This document shows, piece by piece, positions 1 through 12,333 of a stretch of 64,000 nt of DNA (its first letter is position 1; the number at the start of each line of letters is the position of its first letter). The notes below the pieces were generated by a model. It did no database searches. It saw only the letters and a program-made list of their open reading frames with translations, and was not told the DNA's origin. The position numbers were made by a program, and so were the translations under genes. The stretch is from Xiphophorus maculatus (Eukaryota; Chordata; Actinopteri; Cyprinodontiformes; Poeciliidae), in assembly GCF_002775205.1 (NCBI RefSeq), contig NC_036453.1:17979594-18043593 (forward strand), written 5' to 3'.

Positions 1-183
1 TATTTGTGTGGGTGCGCATGTGTGTGTGTGAAGTTTGGCATAGATGTGTAGAGGAGAGGATTAAACGAGTGTGCCTCCTCCTCCACTTTTCTGAATATTT
101 TAGTATTGTATAGATAACTATTTACTTTAATCTACAAGTTGAACATGTTCAAAATAAAATCTTTACACAAACAACAAACTCAC

Positions 184-3100
184 CTGCCAGGCATCCAGTT
201 CTTGAGACAGCACCACCTTGTGTTTGATTGTGTTGAGAAGCTGCTGAGTGAGCGATTCTTTCTCCTGACGAACTTTGGCCAGTTCGCTCTCCAGAGAGCT
301 GGATAGAAAAGAAAATACTATTAGCCTTTATTTATTTATTTTTTGTTATAAATTAAAGATAATGTCTAATAAAACACTGGGGCGTTTTGTGTTGCAGTAT
401 CACCTGTAGCTCTGATTTTCTCCTCCTATGAAGGGTTTAATTTCTTCCCTGAGAGACTCAAGTTCCTTTTGCTGAGACTGGAGCTGCAAGGACAGAAAAT
501 AATAAAGTTTCAGCACTTTATTTTAAATACATCTTGGGAGTATTTATATACAATACAAACTGTAAAACACCAGTTGTCTAATAGAAGAATTAAGACATCA
601 TTTTCAACAATATACACATCCTGTAATAATTCCAACTTTGTATGATAAGATATCAAAACTTACATTGCTGTCTCAAAACTGCTCATCCCATTGAACACAC
701 ATTAGAAACATTATTTTACTTTTTACTGTCTTGAAGGGGGACTTTTTCATTTCATTTTTTTCTGTTTTCGCTAATTGGCCCCAAATGATGCAATATCCTC
801 TGCTTTGGTGACCTGCTGCTTTAATGAATGTTGAATTCATGTGTAGCTCTTAACAGACCTCGTCCTTTAATGCTTGTATTTCTTCATCTTTGGCCTGCAG
901 CGCTGAGGAGTGAGCCAAGAGAGCCTCTGTAGCCTATAAATAACAGGAAACATAAAGAGCACAAAACGCTTACACAGATTTTGTCGCAATATGTTGGCAT
1001 CTCTGCAAGGTTTCCAATGAAATTTAATTGTGGACACGTGTTAGTACCAGACACTTCTAACATAAGGGATGTGAGTAGAGGTTCAGAATTAGCAGACAGT
1101 TCCCAGGTCAGACAGTAAAGTTACTGCATGTGTGTATCTGTGAGTACCTGTGTCTGCTGAATTTCACTGAGCAGAGACAAAGGTTGTGTGTGCGTACTGC
1201 CCAGGAAGCTCTCCTCTCCCAGGTTCAGATGTTTTTGTTGTAAAGAGCGATTCAAGGTGCGTAACTCAAACACAACCCCCTGCTCCTGCTCTATCTATGT
1301 TCACACACAAAATACACACACACACACACACACCCACACACACACACACACAGACCATAAGAAGCAAACAGGCGGACTGTGTAGGATTTTAAAGCAGATG
1401 TGTTAGTTATTTCTGTTAGTGATGAATGGTATTATTATTATTATTAGGACAGTTGTGACTAATGCCGGATCTTCACCTCAGCTTCCTTCTCAGTGAGTTT
1501 GACATGAAGCTCTGACAGTCTGTCCCGCAGTCCGTCTCTCTCCACACGGAGCCTCTGGCTGTCCTCCTCTGAAGCTTTCAGCTGCGTCTCCATGTGCGAC
1601 AGCCGCTCCTGCAATACTCTGTTCTGCATGAATGAAGACAAGAATTGTCATTTTTCCATGAATTGAGTGAGAAGCTTTCCTTTAAACTTCTGAATATATG
1701 TAGATTTACTTTTTTCATGCATCAAATGTGGGTGAACAGAAATAATAATATTTGAGTTTTTATTCTTAAATGTTAATTAAATCATGTTTTAGTTCTATTT
1801 AAATGGAAATCTGCATAGCAATATAAAATACCTGAATATAGCAATCTTGCATTGCAATACTGAAATAATTCACTGCAACATTGCACTATTTGGACATATT
1901 TCATAAATAATTTGACCTTTAATTTTTTTTTCCCGCACAAAATATACAAAGTGCTAATTTGGGTTGGGATAAGTATTTGCCCCCTTACAGATTCCTTCTG
2001 CTTCAGGACCTGCATGACTTCCAGTATTTAGTGGAACCATGAATTCTGCCTTCGATGAGGAAACCCTGAAGAAGAGTAGTTGGCCATCAGTTTGTGACCT
2101 TAAAGTTAAGCATACTTGGGTTACACCCACTAATAGGTTCCCCTCTGAATGGCTTAAAAAAAAAACAAATGAGGGTTTTGGATTGACTTAGTCAAAGTCT
2201 GGACTTTATCTGATTGAGATGTTGTGGCATCACTTGAAACAGCTTGTTCATATTCTGCTGTGTAGATATTTTTATATAATTCAGTATAGAGGATTGGCAT
2301 TCTTATGGCAGAGTAATTGACAGCCATTCAAAACGTTCCACGGCAGTCGATGCTAATGTTATTAGGTTTAGGGGCAATTATTTCTTTCTTGGTATTTACT
2401 CAAATTTTTGTCTAGTCTTATAATAGAATTTGTTAGATGAGATAAAATGTTAAGTCAAAAGAAGTAAAATCATGAGAAATCTGTGAGGGAGTAAATACTT
2501 TTCCACAGCAAAGTACTTTAACAGCAATGAGAAAGTTCTAATACCTCAGCTTGCATATTTTCTAATTGCGTGAAGCTGATATTTCGACTAAAGGATGACT
2601 CCTCCATCTCTTCTCTGAGGGTGCGGAGCTCAGTCCTCAGGGAGTGCTCCAGTGTTACAGCCTAGAAAACGTGGGAGATACAAGGCTGTGAAACCTGTTT
2701 GTCTGCATAGCAGCCAAAAAAAGTTAATCAGATGTGACTCAATACACAGGTGAAAATGATCCAACCTCAGATAGTTGCTCCACCAGTCTCTGGTTGTGAT
2801 TGGCCAACTGAGTCATCTGCTCGCTGTCATCTTTCCTCCGGTCCCGCCCCTCGCTGTGGTATTTCTGCAGCTCTGCCCTCAGTGAAGCTATGTCTGTGTT
2901 GAGCTCTGACTCCTTCTGCCCAGACTCCAGTTCATTCATCTCCAGCTTCCTCTGCAGGACGTGCTTCTCCTGCTGTAAAGCCTGAGACAATAAACTGCAC
3001 ATTAATCAACTTCATGATGTTGACAAGAAGTGTATGAATATCAGCAGCAGAGCCTACAAAAGGGAGACATGCAAATCACCAGGAGTCTCCCCATAAATGA

Positions 3101-4795
3101 AATAAGGAGAAACCTGCCCTAGGGCTATATTTAGGAAAGCGTGGGGTGCCTGGACTAGAAAGTTTTGCAACAAGTTTTTTTTTGAATATGTAAATTACAA
3201 AACGATAATGTTTAGACACATATTTGTATCAGAGGGGCGTTTAGGCTGGCCACACCAATTTAGTTTTCTTTATTCAAAAAGATTTTCATTATTTTTAAAT
3301 GACTGTCTACATGGATATATTTAACAAATAAAGCGTGACCCATAACGTTATATATAAAGGAAGAAATCGAGAGCAAATTGTAGCTAAGCTTTGATAGAAA
3401 AAAAATTAATGATTCCTTCCCAAGATATTGTGATCTTTGCTGCACTCCAAAATCATCCTTTTGATTTGTCATTGATCGGAAACACACAACAAAGGAAATA
3501 AATTATTTCACCTTCTCCTTCTTGCATACGTGTGTGACAAATCGTCCTTGTACATTTCTTCAATTTTGGTGTTATTTGCTGAAAAACAGACCCGCAGCAT
3601 GATTGTCCCACCTCCAAACTCCAAACTGCGTTTGATGGGATTTTTTGGAGCAATGCGCAGCGACATTTCTCCTTGCAATACATGACCCAAAGAGTTCAAT
3701 TTTGATGTCATCTGACAAGAGTGTATACTTCCAGTATTTAACTATCTTGTTGAAATGTCTTTCCATGCATCACAGAGCATGGTAGACACACACCTGAAAA
3801 ACAACCAAAGACTCAGAACACACTTTCCAACCAAGGGATAATTTAGGATGTTTCGGACTGGGAGGGGAAGAATATCTGAAGAGAGCCCAAGGATCCACAA
3901 GAAGAACGTTTTAGCAAGAGCCACTTTACAACCAGAAGAACCATTAGCCTCCTGTTCAAATGATGAAACATTATTCAAGCTGCAAAACTCTTAATTCTTC
4001 AGTGAAGTATTGTGCTTTTTCTTGCATTAGATATAGATTGTGAGGGGAAAAACTACTTCTGCTTATTCAGGGTCTCTGTAACTGTGTGAATGGTGTTTGG
4101 CTTTTTTGGACAATATTTGGATTTCATGTAGCCTCATTAGAAACATATTTTCTGAGAAAGACATCAACATGTTGAAATTCTGTTCTACGTCATTTACCCA
4201 GACACAGCGCCCAAACCAGTGTTGAAATGATCATTCAGTGTTTTCATAGAAGATAAGCTCAGTGGAAAAATCTTGAGAGGACTCTGTCTGTGGCACAACA
4301 TAACACCTACTGTTGCAGAAAGCTTTCATTCCAGACTTATTTGTTAATAATTGGTGGCTCAACATTGGGTAACCGCATTTTTATTTTCCTAGATGGAAAA
4401 ACCCTAAGTAATGAATCGTATGATCAACGGAACAGCAACTTGTTACACATTTGAAACTGACTCACATTTTGATTCATGTGGTATTTTCCTGTTTATGTTA
4501 AAGACAAGAGTTCTGTGCAGTTATTTTTCCTTCAGCCCAGTTATCTCCTTACCTCCACCTCTTTCTCTCTCTGCTGCAGAGTTTCTGCCAGCTCCTCATT
4601 CTTCTCCAGTAAGGCCCGTCCCAGTTCTGCCGCCAGTATCAGGTCAGTCTCTATCGCTCCCCCGCCGTCCACGCCGTCAGCGGGGGACGAGGCTGACTGC
4701 AAAGCAAAGAGAGATACCGAAGAGGAAGAGGAGAGAGGAAAGAAGGAGTCTTCCAGGCTGGGCGAGGGAAGGCTGTTTTTCCTGGGAGTGAACAT
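184..4795 (-). CDS. bicdl2: BICD family-like cargo adaptor 2-like, partial (C-terminus off left edge)
   Basis: Eight coding exons read on the minus strand, in coding order 4795..4553, 2981..2766, 2661..2545, 1623..1477, 1285..1148, 933..859, 483..404 and 298..184. All have GT-AG borders and phases agree, giving 377 residues with no stop before the window edge; at least one 3' exon is missing. The family are long dimeric coiled coils that link cargo such as Rab6 vesicles to dynein-dynactin. Visible hallmarks are LILAAELGRALLEKNEEL near residue 51, the conserved dynein light intermediate chain binding box that follows an acidic, serine-rich N-terminus, then almost unbroken heptad-rich helix, then LLNTIKHKVVLSQELDAWQ, the C-terminal family signature. 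The match looks closer to BICDL2 than BICDL1, but paralogue choice is from memory. The start is the first Met in the open exon at 4795; a splice acceptor just upstream (TTTCAG) is possible, so the 5' UTR may be split. Confidence 0.85.
1313..1351 (+). repeat. (CA)n microsatellite
   Basis: Nearly pure CA repeat with one CCC interruption, in the bicdl2 intron just upstream (gene sense) of the exon at 1148-1285. It generates spurious Thr-His open frames. Confidence 0.95.
1971..2500 (+). mobile_element. Internally deleted Tc1-type transposon with terminal inverted repeats
   Basis: The left end AAGTATTTGCCCCCTTACAG is mirrored at the right end, whose reverse complement reads AAGTATTTACTCCCTCACAG. 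Between them lies the decayed 3' half of a Tc1-type transposase gene, including the region downstream of the second catalytic Asp (TCAAAGTCTGGACTT, then a run resembling the usual IEM-LWHDLK part) and the usual tail TTAGGTTTAGGGGCAATTA. The N-terminal half is gone and the frame is broken by stops, so the copy is dead. It lies in a bicdl2 intron, antisense to the gene. Confidence 0.75.
2982..4552. other. bicdl2 intron, repeat relic only
   Basis: Between the first two coding exons of bicdl2. Apart from the Tc1-type transposase relic I see no coding or RNA feature; the 3780-4540 part is unique-looking AT-rich sequence. Confidence 0.5.
3480..3770 (-). pseudogene. Decayed Tc1-type transposase fragment
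   Basis: Minus-strand translation gives a run like LLSDDIKIELFG followed by a GVWRWDNHAAGLFFS-like stretch. These correspond to the Tc1 transposase block around the second catalytic aspartate (usually W-SDE-K-ELFG) and the later GGGS-M-WG-F box. Frameshifts and stops interrupt it. It lies in the bicdl2 intron between exons 2981 and 4553 and is a separate family copy from the one at 1971-2500. Confidence 0.7.
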
Positions 4796-5512
4796 GACTG
4801 AAACGTGTTGGCTTAAGGGATTAGTTTGAAACCATCACCCTCTTGGCTTTTGGATGACTTCTCCAGGGTCAGAGAGGTGAGGGATGAACTCCCATTCCTT
4901 CTCCTTTCATTTAGTTTCCCACTGTGTTCTTCAGAGGCACCAACGCTGCAGTCGTTCAGAAACTCTCCTCTTCAGAGACAAATCTGTAACAGCAAGAAAT
5001 CAATACAGACAGACAATCTTAGAAAGGCTTAGCATGACAAGTTGTTTTCTGGTGATATTATCTAACAACCTTAACAAGGAGGTCTTTTGTCTGACTGGTG
5101 ATTTGGTTACTCTGACCGAAAATCTAGCTCCTTTATTACCATTGTTCTTGCTCCCCTCCCTAAATTCCACAGCTAGTTTAAGCATTGTGTTTCAGTCTCA
5201 GACTGTAAAGAAACTAAAGTAAAAAGTTTCTGAAACCTTGTGAACAGAAACAATTGAGAATTGAGACTGTTTTTTCCACACACTTTAACTAATGTGATGT
5301 TCCTCTAACACAAATTTCATTCAAAACCATTTCCTTCTGAGGTCACTCTTTGACGTAACATTCTACTTCCACCTCTTAAAGCCAATAATTCATCCAAATT
5401 AAAGCACTCCAGAACTTGTCTGTATGTCAAATTATTCAAATTTTGAAGTCAGACGAAAACCCAAGTTATTCTGGCTCAAAGAAGAAGAATCAAGTCTGTC
5501 AATGTTACTTAC

Positions 5513-5640
5513 CTGACGGGTTACCAGTCACCAGAAATAGTCTTCCTGTTTGGTGTTGAGTGTGCGCACATTTTGTCTGTGTGCCCTGGGACTATTTGCG
5601 CAAGAGAGGCTCAGCTGGTTTCCCTGGTAGTGGAAACATC
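5513..5640 (-). other. bicdl2: Probable 5' non-coding exon of bicdl2
   Basis: On the minus strand the sequence reads CCCGTCAG|GTAAGTAAC at 5513/5512, a near-perfect splice donor with nothing coding before it. It lies upstream of the first coding exon (4795) and downstream of the shared spacer with mia, so it is most simply an untranslated first exon. The 5' boundary is a guess; no TATA box is evident. The matching acceptor upstream of 4795 is not certain. Confidence 0.4.
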
Positions 5641-6100
5641 CGGTATGTAAATAGAATCTGAGGGCCACACCTCTTCCCGAGTCACGAAGGTGTAAAGGAA
5701 ACAGAGTCAGGATCAGATGAAGCAGGTGCTGTTTGGATATCTAGTGGTTGAGCAGGGATATTAAAAGGCAGATAAAGTTTGAGGAAGTTGCTGCTTGAAA
5801 GCTCAGCAATCTTCTTTTGGGATGGAAAGAGATGAGGACACAAATAGGGGTCTGTTAACTTCAGCTCTCACTCCCTCCTTCTCCTCCTGTCTTGTTTACC
5901 TGCTTGGAGTGTTTCAAAGGAGTGCTCTGTTCACTTATGAGGAAGGGGGCAGGGAGAGTGTCGAAGAGAAGGCAACTCACACCCCACCTCCTCTCAGGGG
6001 GCAGCAAACTGGGAAAGAGGGAATAAAAAGCTGAGCACGACACTCATCAATCATAAAACTTATTTTTTTGTCTTAGTTTCTGTGTTTTCTGCATTCTGAT
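5640..6100. promoter_or_regulatory. Shared bicdl2/mia head-to-head promoter spacer
   Basis: About 0.4 kb separates the inferred bicdl2 5' exon (minus) from the mia start codon (plus). On the mia side a TATA-like GAATAAAAAG lies at 6021-6030, about 70 bp before the mia ATG at 6101, which would place transcription start near 6050. A second ATTAAAAG lies near 5760. No CpG island is apparent. Function is inferred from position only. Confidence 0.45.
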
Positions 6101-8411
6101 ATGGCTTTCAGGCTGTTTTTAGCTCTCTCTGTGATGCTTTTCCTGACAGCCTGTGAAGCTGGAAAGCAGATGCCCAAACTATCAAATAAGAAACTCTGCG
6201 CTGACTCTGAATGCAGTCGTAAGTAGCAACAGCTTCTATTTCTTCCTTGCTTACTGATTATATTATCTAACAACTGGAACATATGAAAGATAAATGCTGA
6301 TTTTTTTTTTAAAGAAATGGAAAAAATACAGTTGCTTCTTCATGAATAAAGGAGAATAATTTGGAAAGTAGGGTACCAGAGTCTGGAGAAAGAGTGAAAA
6401 GGTACAGAATCCAATACTTGGGGAGCCATATCTGCTGGTGTTGGTCCGCTGTGTTTTCTGAAGCTCAAAGACGGCTCAGAATCCACCAGGAAATTCTAGA
6501 GCACTCCATGCTTTTTTCTGCTCATAACTTTTATGAAGGTACTGATTTTATTATCTGTCCACACTGCCAAAAGTACCAATACTTGCTTCAATAGCCATGT
6601 TATCACTGTACTGGATTGGCCAGAAAAAAAAACCCTGTTTGACCTAACTATGCAAAGAATTTACAGAGTATTGTGAAAAAGAAGACGAGAAACGAGAGAG
6701 TAAAATGAGGATGAGCTATTGGCTGCCATGGAAACGACCTGTTTAGCACCCCGGACCCACAAGTTGATCATTTCCAGGCCACGCCACATTGATCCAGATT
6801 AACTTTTCAAAAGGATCACATGTCTGTATCAGTGACCCTTAATCATCAAAGTTAACAGTAATAAACACTTGAAATATAACCAATGTGTGTCAGAAATGTA
6901 TATAATATACAGATTTTACTTTTTAAATGTAGTTACTGTACTGACTAAAATTTTGCTGATTTTCTGAACTGCACAACAATTAAAAAACTGAAAATCTTAC
7001 ACAGTCATTCAAGCCCCTACAAATCCTAAACTATGTTCTCACACAGATCCGATCCTCATAGCCCAGGCGCTTCAGGACTACTACCCTGGAGACTGCAGGT
7101 TCATCCCCATCCGACAGGGGCAGCTCGTCTATGTTTATGCAATGCTGAAAGACAGAGGGAATCTCTTCTGGGCTGGCAGTGTGAGTAAAGAAGAATAATT
7201 TTAGAAAAATTCATTATGACCATAATACACGGTGCCTTGCAAAATTAATCATACCTCTGGAATGTCACATTACAAGCACAAACATTGCAGAATTTTATTG
7301 TGTGACCGATCAATATAAAAATACCACATAATCATGAATTTACTTTCCTTAAAAAGTCGTTGGTAAGTGAATAAAGTAATCTTAGCTGTGAAGGCTTCAG
7401 ATGTTTGTTAGAAACCATTGAAGAACAATCAACATTATGAGGCTTATGGTAGTCTGTAGCACACTGTTGGGGCAACACAAGCCTGCCAGTAACTTTGTAC
7501 CCAAATAATTGCCTTGTTTGTAGCAAGATTTAAGTCCAGTGAACAAGACCTAATTTTTGCTTCAACCCTTTCAAAAAATGTCATGTGTAAGGTAATCAAA
7601 CCTGCTGGGTGTGAAGATAACTTGAAATAGAAAAAGGCTTCTTTCTGAAATTAAGAATCTGGTAGATAAATAAAAAAAATACCACAGATATTTTTTCTTT
7701 GCTACTTTCAAATGTTCCAGTCACAGCTTACAGATGTAACAGGCTCACCTTAATCAGCCTCGGCGCCTGCCATCAGGCCAAGAACAGCCAAGCAAATATT
7801 GACTGAAAATATCTTTCTACTCAAGCCTTGAATGTTTTAAGTCAATACATGCATGTTCCAGGAGGAATAAATTAACGTAGCAACTTCCATGGTAAACAAG
7901 AAAACGTTTCTGGTAAATGGTATAATGGGTTATGTTGTACTCATTTTAAAAGGCACATCTGCTACAAACCAGGTAACTCCCAACTGTAACTACAGTATAA
8001 AATATTGTAACAATCATCAAAAATAGATTTTAGGTGTGTGAACTATGTCCTGTTGTTCTACTGCATTAAAATGTCTCTAAAGATGGTGTTGTTCAGCCAT
8101 CTTGAAGTTTATTAAGATATAGTAAAAAAAAAGATTGAGAAGCTCTAATCTAGCTATTTTACTACTGTAGGTACAAAATACATATTATGGAGAACAGGAG
8201 GCTCGCATTGGTCACTTCCCTAGCAGCGTTGTGGAGGAAACACATGCTCTCATGCCAGCAACCACTGAAGTCAAAACTACCGTAAGTGAACCAACAGTTC
8301 TGTGCATATTTACAAATAAGTTGAACTATTATCAATTTATTTCTATTTTATTCTTCATTTTCACTGCTTTCATTTTTTTTAATCCAGAACTGGGACTTCT
8401 ACTGCAACTGA
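6101..8411 (+). CDS. mia: Melanoma inhibitory activity protein (MIA), secreted SH3-fold protein, complete
   Basis: Four exons, 6101..6218, 7047..7180, 8171..8281 and 8388..8411, give 128 residues; human MIA has 131. MIA is secreted by cartilage and other cells, folds as an extracellular SH3-like domain and binds matrix and integrins. Residues 1-20 are a signal peptide with a hydrophobic core (FLALSVMLFLTA). The mature part shows KLCADSEC (Cys33, Cys38), QDYYPGDCRF (Cys56) and the C-terminal NWDFYC (Cys127), matching the two disulfides of the family, plus the GNLFWAGSV and GHFPSSVVEE SH3 strands. The last exon codes only seven residues plus stop, as expected for the family. MPKL before the first Cys and the NWDFYC end favour MIA over otoraplin. 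All introns are GT-AG and phases agree. Confidence 0.93.
7232..7600 (+). repeat. Tc1-type transposon 5' fragment in mia intron 2
   Basis: Starts GGTGCCTTGCAAAATTAATC and continues with TGTCACATTACAAGCACAAA, the end sequence of a very common teleost Tc1-type family, followed by a piece resembling its 5' leader (GTGAAGGCTTCAGATGTTTG). No transposase core remains. Confidence 0.6.
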
Positions 8412-8741
8412 TGTTGAATGGACAGACAGAGAAAACGACAAGCGTTCCTTAATTAACACACAATTATGGTCTAATCCATGTTAGCTCGTCTCTGAATACG
8501 ATTTTGAAAATCATAAAATGATTTATGGGTGTCAGAAATTGCATTCTGATAACCTTGTCAAATAGATGCTTTGATTACTGGTCATTGATTTCAAGGTTGA
8601 GTTATTTTCCTCTTCCTGTTATATATCAAACTTGGGCTCTTCTTTCATGTTTTTCTGTATTCTTGTTATTTGGTATTTAAGTGAGATTTACTTTACACAA
8701 CATGACTTGACAGAATTTAATCGGATTTTCTGTCAAAATTA

Positions 8742-8747
8742 AATAAA
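8742..8747 (+). promoter_or_regulatory. mia: Candidate mia polyadenylation signal
   Basis: AATAAA about 330 bp after the mia stop codon, in AT-rich sequence. Other AATAAA copies follow (near 8879 and 9181), so the site used is uncertain. Confidence 0.45.
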
Positions 8748-8749
8748 GA

Positions 8750-10161
8750 AAATATATTGCAATTATCTTATCTGTATTTAAACATGTAATCATCTTTATC
8801 TTAAATTATTTAGAAGATAGTTCTCCTACATATGCTATCTGGGACACTTTGGCTTTTCATACTTTCAGTTTTACAGATAATAAACATTTCAACAAAAACT
8901 GCAAAAATGTGTCTTTTTTTAGGCTGAGCTTGGCAAGAGATTTCACCTGAATATGCTGCCTATTGTTTATTGTAGCACGATATGATGGTGAAACACACAT
9001 CTTTTAAATAAATGTGTTGTTTTTTTTTTTGTTTTAGTTGTGTTATGCTTAGACATTCAGAATATACAGGACACTTGGATTTAAATATTTTTTTCAAGAC
9101 AAAGTCAATTTTTACTATCTGGCAGTCATTCAGGTTTATTTTTGTTTTTGTTTTGATTGTGTAATAATTTGTAAAACAACAAATAAAATGTTTGCCACAT
9201 CTTGGTTTATTGATTTGAATTTTAAAAATTGCTTTTTAATTGTCACAAATGTTTTGGGGACTAAACAATGAAATAGCTCGACTCTTCAGCCTCTGCTGTT
9301 GTGTGAAATTATACTTTCAACAGAATAAAGAAAAAAAAATGACAAGACAAATTTGAGTTTCAATATTTATTCTAAATATGGTTTTCTGTGTTAATATGCC
9401 AGAGGCTATAGCCAGTTTAACAGTAATAGTAGAGCGTTGGGTTTACAAGTAAAAATTTACTCACTGTCAAAACAGTACATATAGATAAGATATCTGAAGA
9501 AAAAAAGTGGCTCTTGTGCTCATCCTTTACACTGCACCTGTCATTCTTCATCTGTTGCTTTTTCCGCTCCACACAGTCTTGGCCCTAAATCCTCTGGTGG
9601 CATTTTGAATTAACCAAAAAAGCAATCAAATGCTCCCAATGATCCTGTATCTCTTCACTTACAGAAACCAGCACCTTATCCCACTGAAAAGAGAGCACAG
9701 CTGGCATTTTGTTAATAAGTCTGACAATGTTAGTTTTAGACAAGAACATTTTAAGCTGTCTAGGCCTTTTCCTTCCACCCAACTTTTTAGAGTTTGGTCT
9801 CCTAAATCCAAAGCTTTCTCGGGCTTTGTCTCATATTCACACACTAGGTAAAGGAAAGAAATACATGTGGTAATTTTAGATCAATGCATGGCTATAATTT
9901 GTCAAAGATAGGTCTATTCTCTGGAGCTTAACATTGTGCAGACAAAACTCACATGTAATGTTCGATGTTCATGCAGGGTCCAATTTTTTCCAGAGGTTAC
10001 CATGTTCTAAATCCATCAGTGATTGTAAGTTGGAAGTCAGCAGGTTATGTTTGCTTTTTTTTTTTCCAACTTGTCTGACCTATTATGTTAACCAAAATGC
10101 CAACATATAAACAAGTAGTGGTGGGTTAGTACTTAATCAGTATCAGGGCTGTCAGGATACT
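8750..10161. other. Tail-to-tail spacer between mia and cryab
   Basis: AT-rich, non-coding. It must hold the 3' UTRs of both genes: a minus-strand AATAAA for cryab lies at 9366-9371 (plus-strand TTTATT), another near 9137. Short open frames around 9585-9851 on both strands have no recognisable domain. Confidence 0.5.
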
Positions 10162-10929
10162 CTACATTTTTTGTTTCTGTGAGCCATCTTCAAATGAGAT
10201 GGGAATGTTGCAGTCTGGCCCAAGACATGGCCGAGGCGCTGTGATTGTTAACACACCATCAGATGACAGATTGGAGGTGATGTCGGCCCCTAACACGCCA
10301 GATGGAAGCCTGTATTTCCTCAGAAACTCTCTTGACACAAAGCCGTGATCATCCTGAAAGCAGAATTAGTCAGAGAGTTAGAAAGGGTACAGCTTGCAGT
10401 TTCTGCAGATCTCTGAAATCTCTCCTGACCTGTCTGTCCTCGTGCTTAGCGTGCACGGTGATGAACTCGTCACTAACACTGACGGACAGCTCATCGGGGG
10501 AGAAATGCTTCACATCCAGATAAATAACAAAGCGGTCCTTTTCCATCCGCATCTGTGCAGAAATTTGTTAGAAGTAGCAAGATGCTGTTTTTTATCTCAG
10601 TGCAATTTCATATCAGTAGAAAGTCAGTTGTGTTTCTGACTTCAACTTAAGCACTTAGAACTCTGATTTAAACAACAAATCTCACAAATGTGACTGTGAA
10701 ACACTAAGGCTTGAAGTACCATCAAAAGGTGAACCAAACAGCATTTTACCTCACTGTGTCCATTTTCTGGCCAGTTGAACCAGCGCATAAATGAAGGTCG
10801 CATCCAGGGGAAGGACCAGGAGAAGGGCCACACCAGTGGCCAGTCAGCAAGAGGTTCTGCCAAGGAGAGGTCAGAAAACCGGCTTGGGAAGCCACGGCGG
10901 TACCAGGGGTACTGAATGGGAATATCCAT
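10162..10929 (-). CDS. cryab: Alpha-B-crystallin-type small heat-shock protein, complete
   Basis: Three minus-strand exons, 10929..10750, 10552..10430 and 10353..10162, give 164 residues (human alpha-B has 175). This is an ATP-independent holdase of lens and muscle that prevents aggregation. The start MDIPIQYPWYRR is the family N-terminus. Exon 2 opens with MRMEKDRFVIYLDVKHFSPD, the first strands of the alpha-crystallin domain. Exon 3 has DDHGFVSREFLRKYRLP, where Asp102 and Arg113 match human Asp109 and Arg120, the dimer salt-bridge pair. The C-terminal I-X-I anchor is IPI at 151-153, with a short tail ending KQKM. Exon number and border positions match CRYAB. Odd: residues 28-55 hold six Trp (seven in residues 1-60), far more than the two in human alpha-B. 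It could be the divergent teleost paralogue (b copy); the dixdc1-dlat neighbourhood supports cryab rather than another hspb. Confidence 0.9.
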
Positions 10930-11010
10930 AGTGGAAGTCAGAGAAGGTTTAGAGCTCAGAGCTGGTCTAACTTGGCTTAAGATGGGTGCAGCTCTCCAGT
11001 CCTACACTGA

Positions 11011-11018
11011 ATTTATAG
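11011..11018 (-). promoter_or_regulatory. cryab: TATA box of cryab
   Basis: On the minus strand CTATAAAT occurs about 85 bp upstream of the cryab start codon (10929), placing transcription start near 10985 and giving a 5' UTR of about 55 bases. A TATA box fits the highly expressed, inducible crystallin class. Confidence 0.7.
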
Positions 11019-11903
11019 GCCTTCCCCTCCCAACCCATCCAAGCCTCCCTAACTTCCCATGCCATCACTGGCAGTGAAACTGTGCCAACAGGCTGATCTC
11101 TCTGGAACAATGATGTCAGCTGTTTGTCCCTTCATCCCCCTGACTGTTTCCTCTGTCTGACTGTTGTCTCACACTCTCCCCCCGACACCATGTTTCTCTC
11201 TCTCAGTCATGATGGGACATTGGCTGGGAATATTGCTGATACCTCCAAGCTTATGCCCCAGGAAATACCGCTGCCCAGTGTTCGAGAGTTTGTTTGGCGT
11301 ATAGCTTACGGAGCATTAGCCAGTGGTGCACCATGTGCCAAAAGCTTAGATCTATGTGTGGAGTGGATGTGGTGTTGAATGGAAACTGATGAGTTTGTAT
11401 GGGACAGCATTAGGTGAGACTTTATCTGCGTAAAGTTTTGCCATGAGCTCAGATTTTAAAAATTGCTTTCCCATTGGTTGTTCAAAGTAAAAGTTATTTG
11501 TCCTCCTACACATTTCTTCTATTTTAGCTTGTTTGTCTACTTAAATGTTTCTGCTCAAAAAGAGAAAAAAATAACACAGTGATCCCTATAGAAAACAAAG
11601 TTTTTAAATTATTATTTTATTTATTAATGGAAAGAAAGCTATCCAAACACCTGACCTTGTGTGAAAAAGTTGTTGAACCAAGCTAATATTACCCCTTACC
11701 TAATAAATAGTTGTGCCGCTCCTGGCAGCAAGTGAGTTTTTTTTTTTTTTTTTACATCTCTGTTGTGTAATTTTGACCCAATTGGCCACATTGGAAAGGC
11801 TTAATTTTTTTATGTATTAAAGATTATAAGATTGCTGATCTATCTTTTAATCTGTGTATTTTAAATTAATAGTCTAAATGTATCAACATATAGGTAAAAT
11901 TAT

Positions 11904-12039
<136 letters not shown>

Positions 12040-12333
12040 AGATCAATTGATTCCTAGATCAAACAAATTTTAATTTCCAGTAAATATACTTAAAATCATA
12101 AAGAAAAGTACAGCCTGTCTTAATATCACACATATATAAAAATGTACTTAAGCGTGATTTTACCAAAAACTTTCACGACCCACTCTGGGCGTAAAATGTA
12201 ATTAATAAATGAATTACATTACATTTACATGTAATTAATTAACTACATATTACATTGGGAGTTTGTTTAAAAGTAATTAATTAGTAGAAAGACAAAAAGA
12301 GGTTTCGGTCAGTCAACTTCCGGTCTACCGACG

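Noticed and set aside
1186-1406. Thr/His-rich frames over the CA repeat
   Set aside because: Translation of a microsatellite plus the antisense of a real bicdl2 exon.
6101-8411. mia gene being otoraplin (otor)
   Set aside because: MPKL before the first Cys, GNLFWAGSV and the NWDFYC end fit MIA better than otoraplin.
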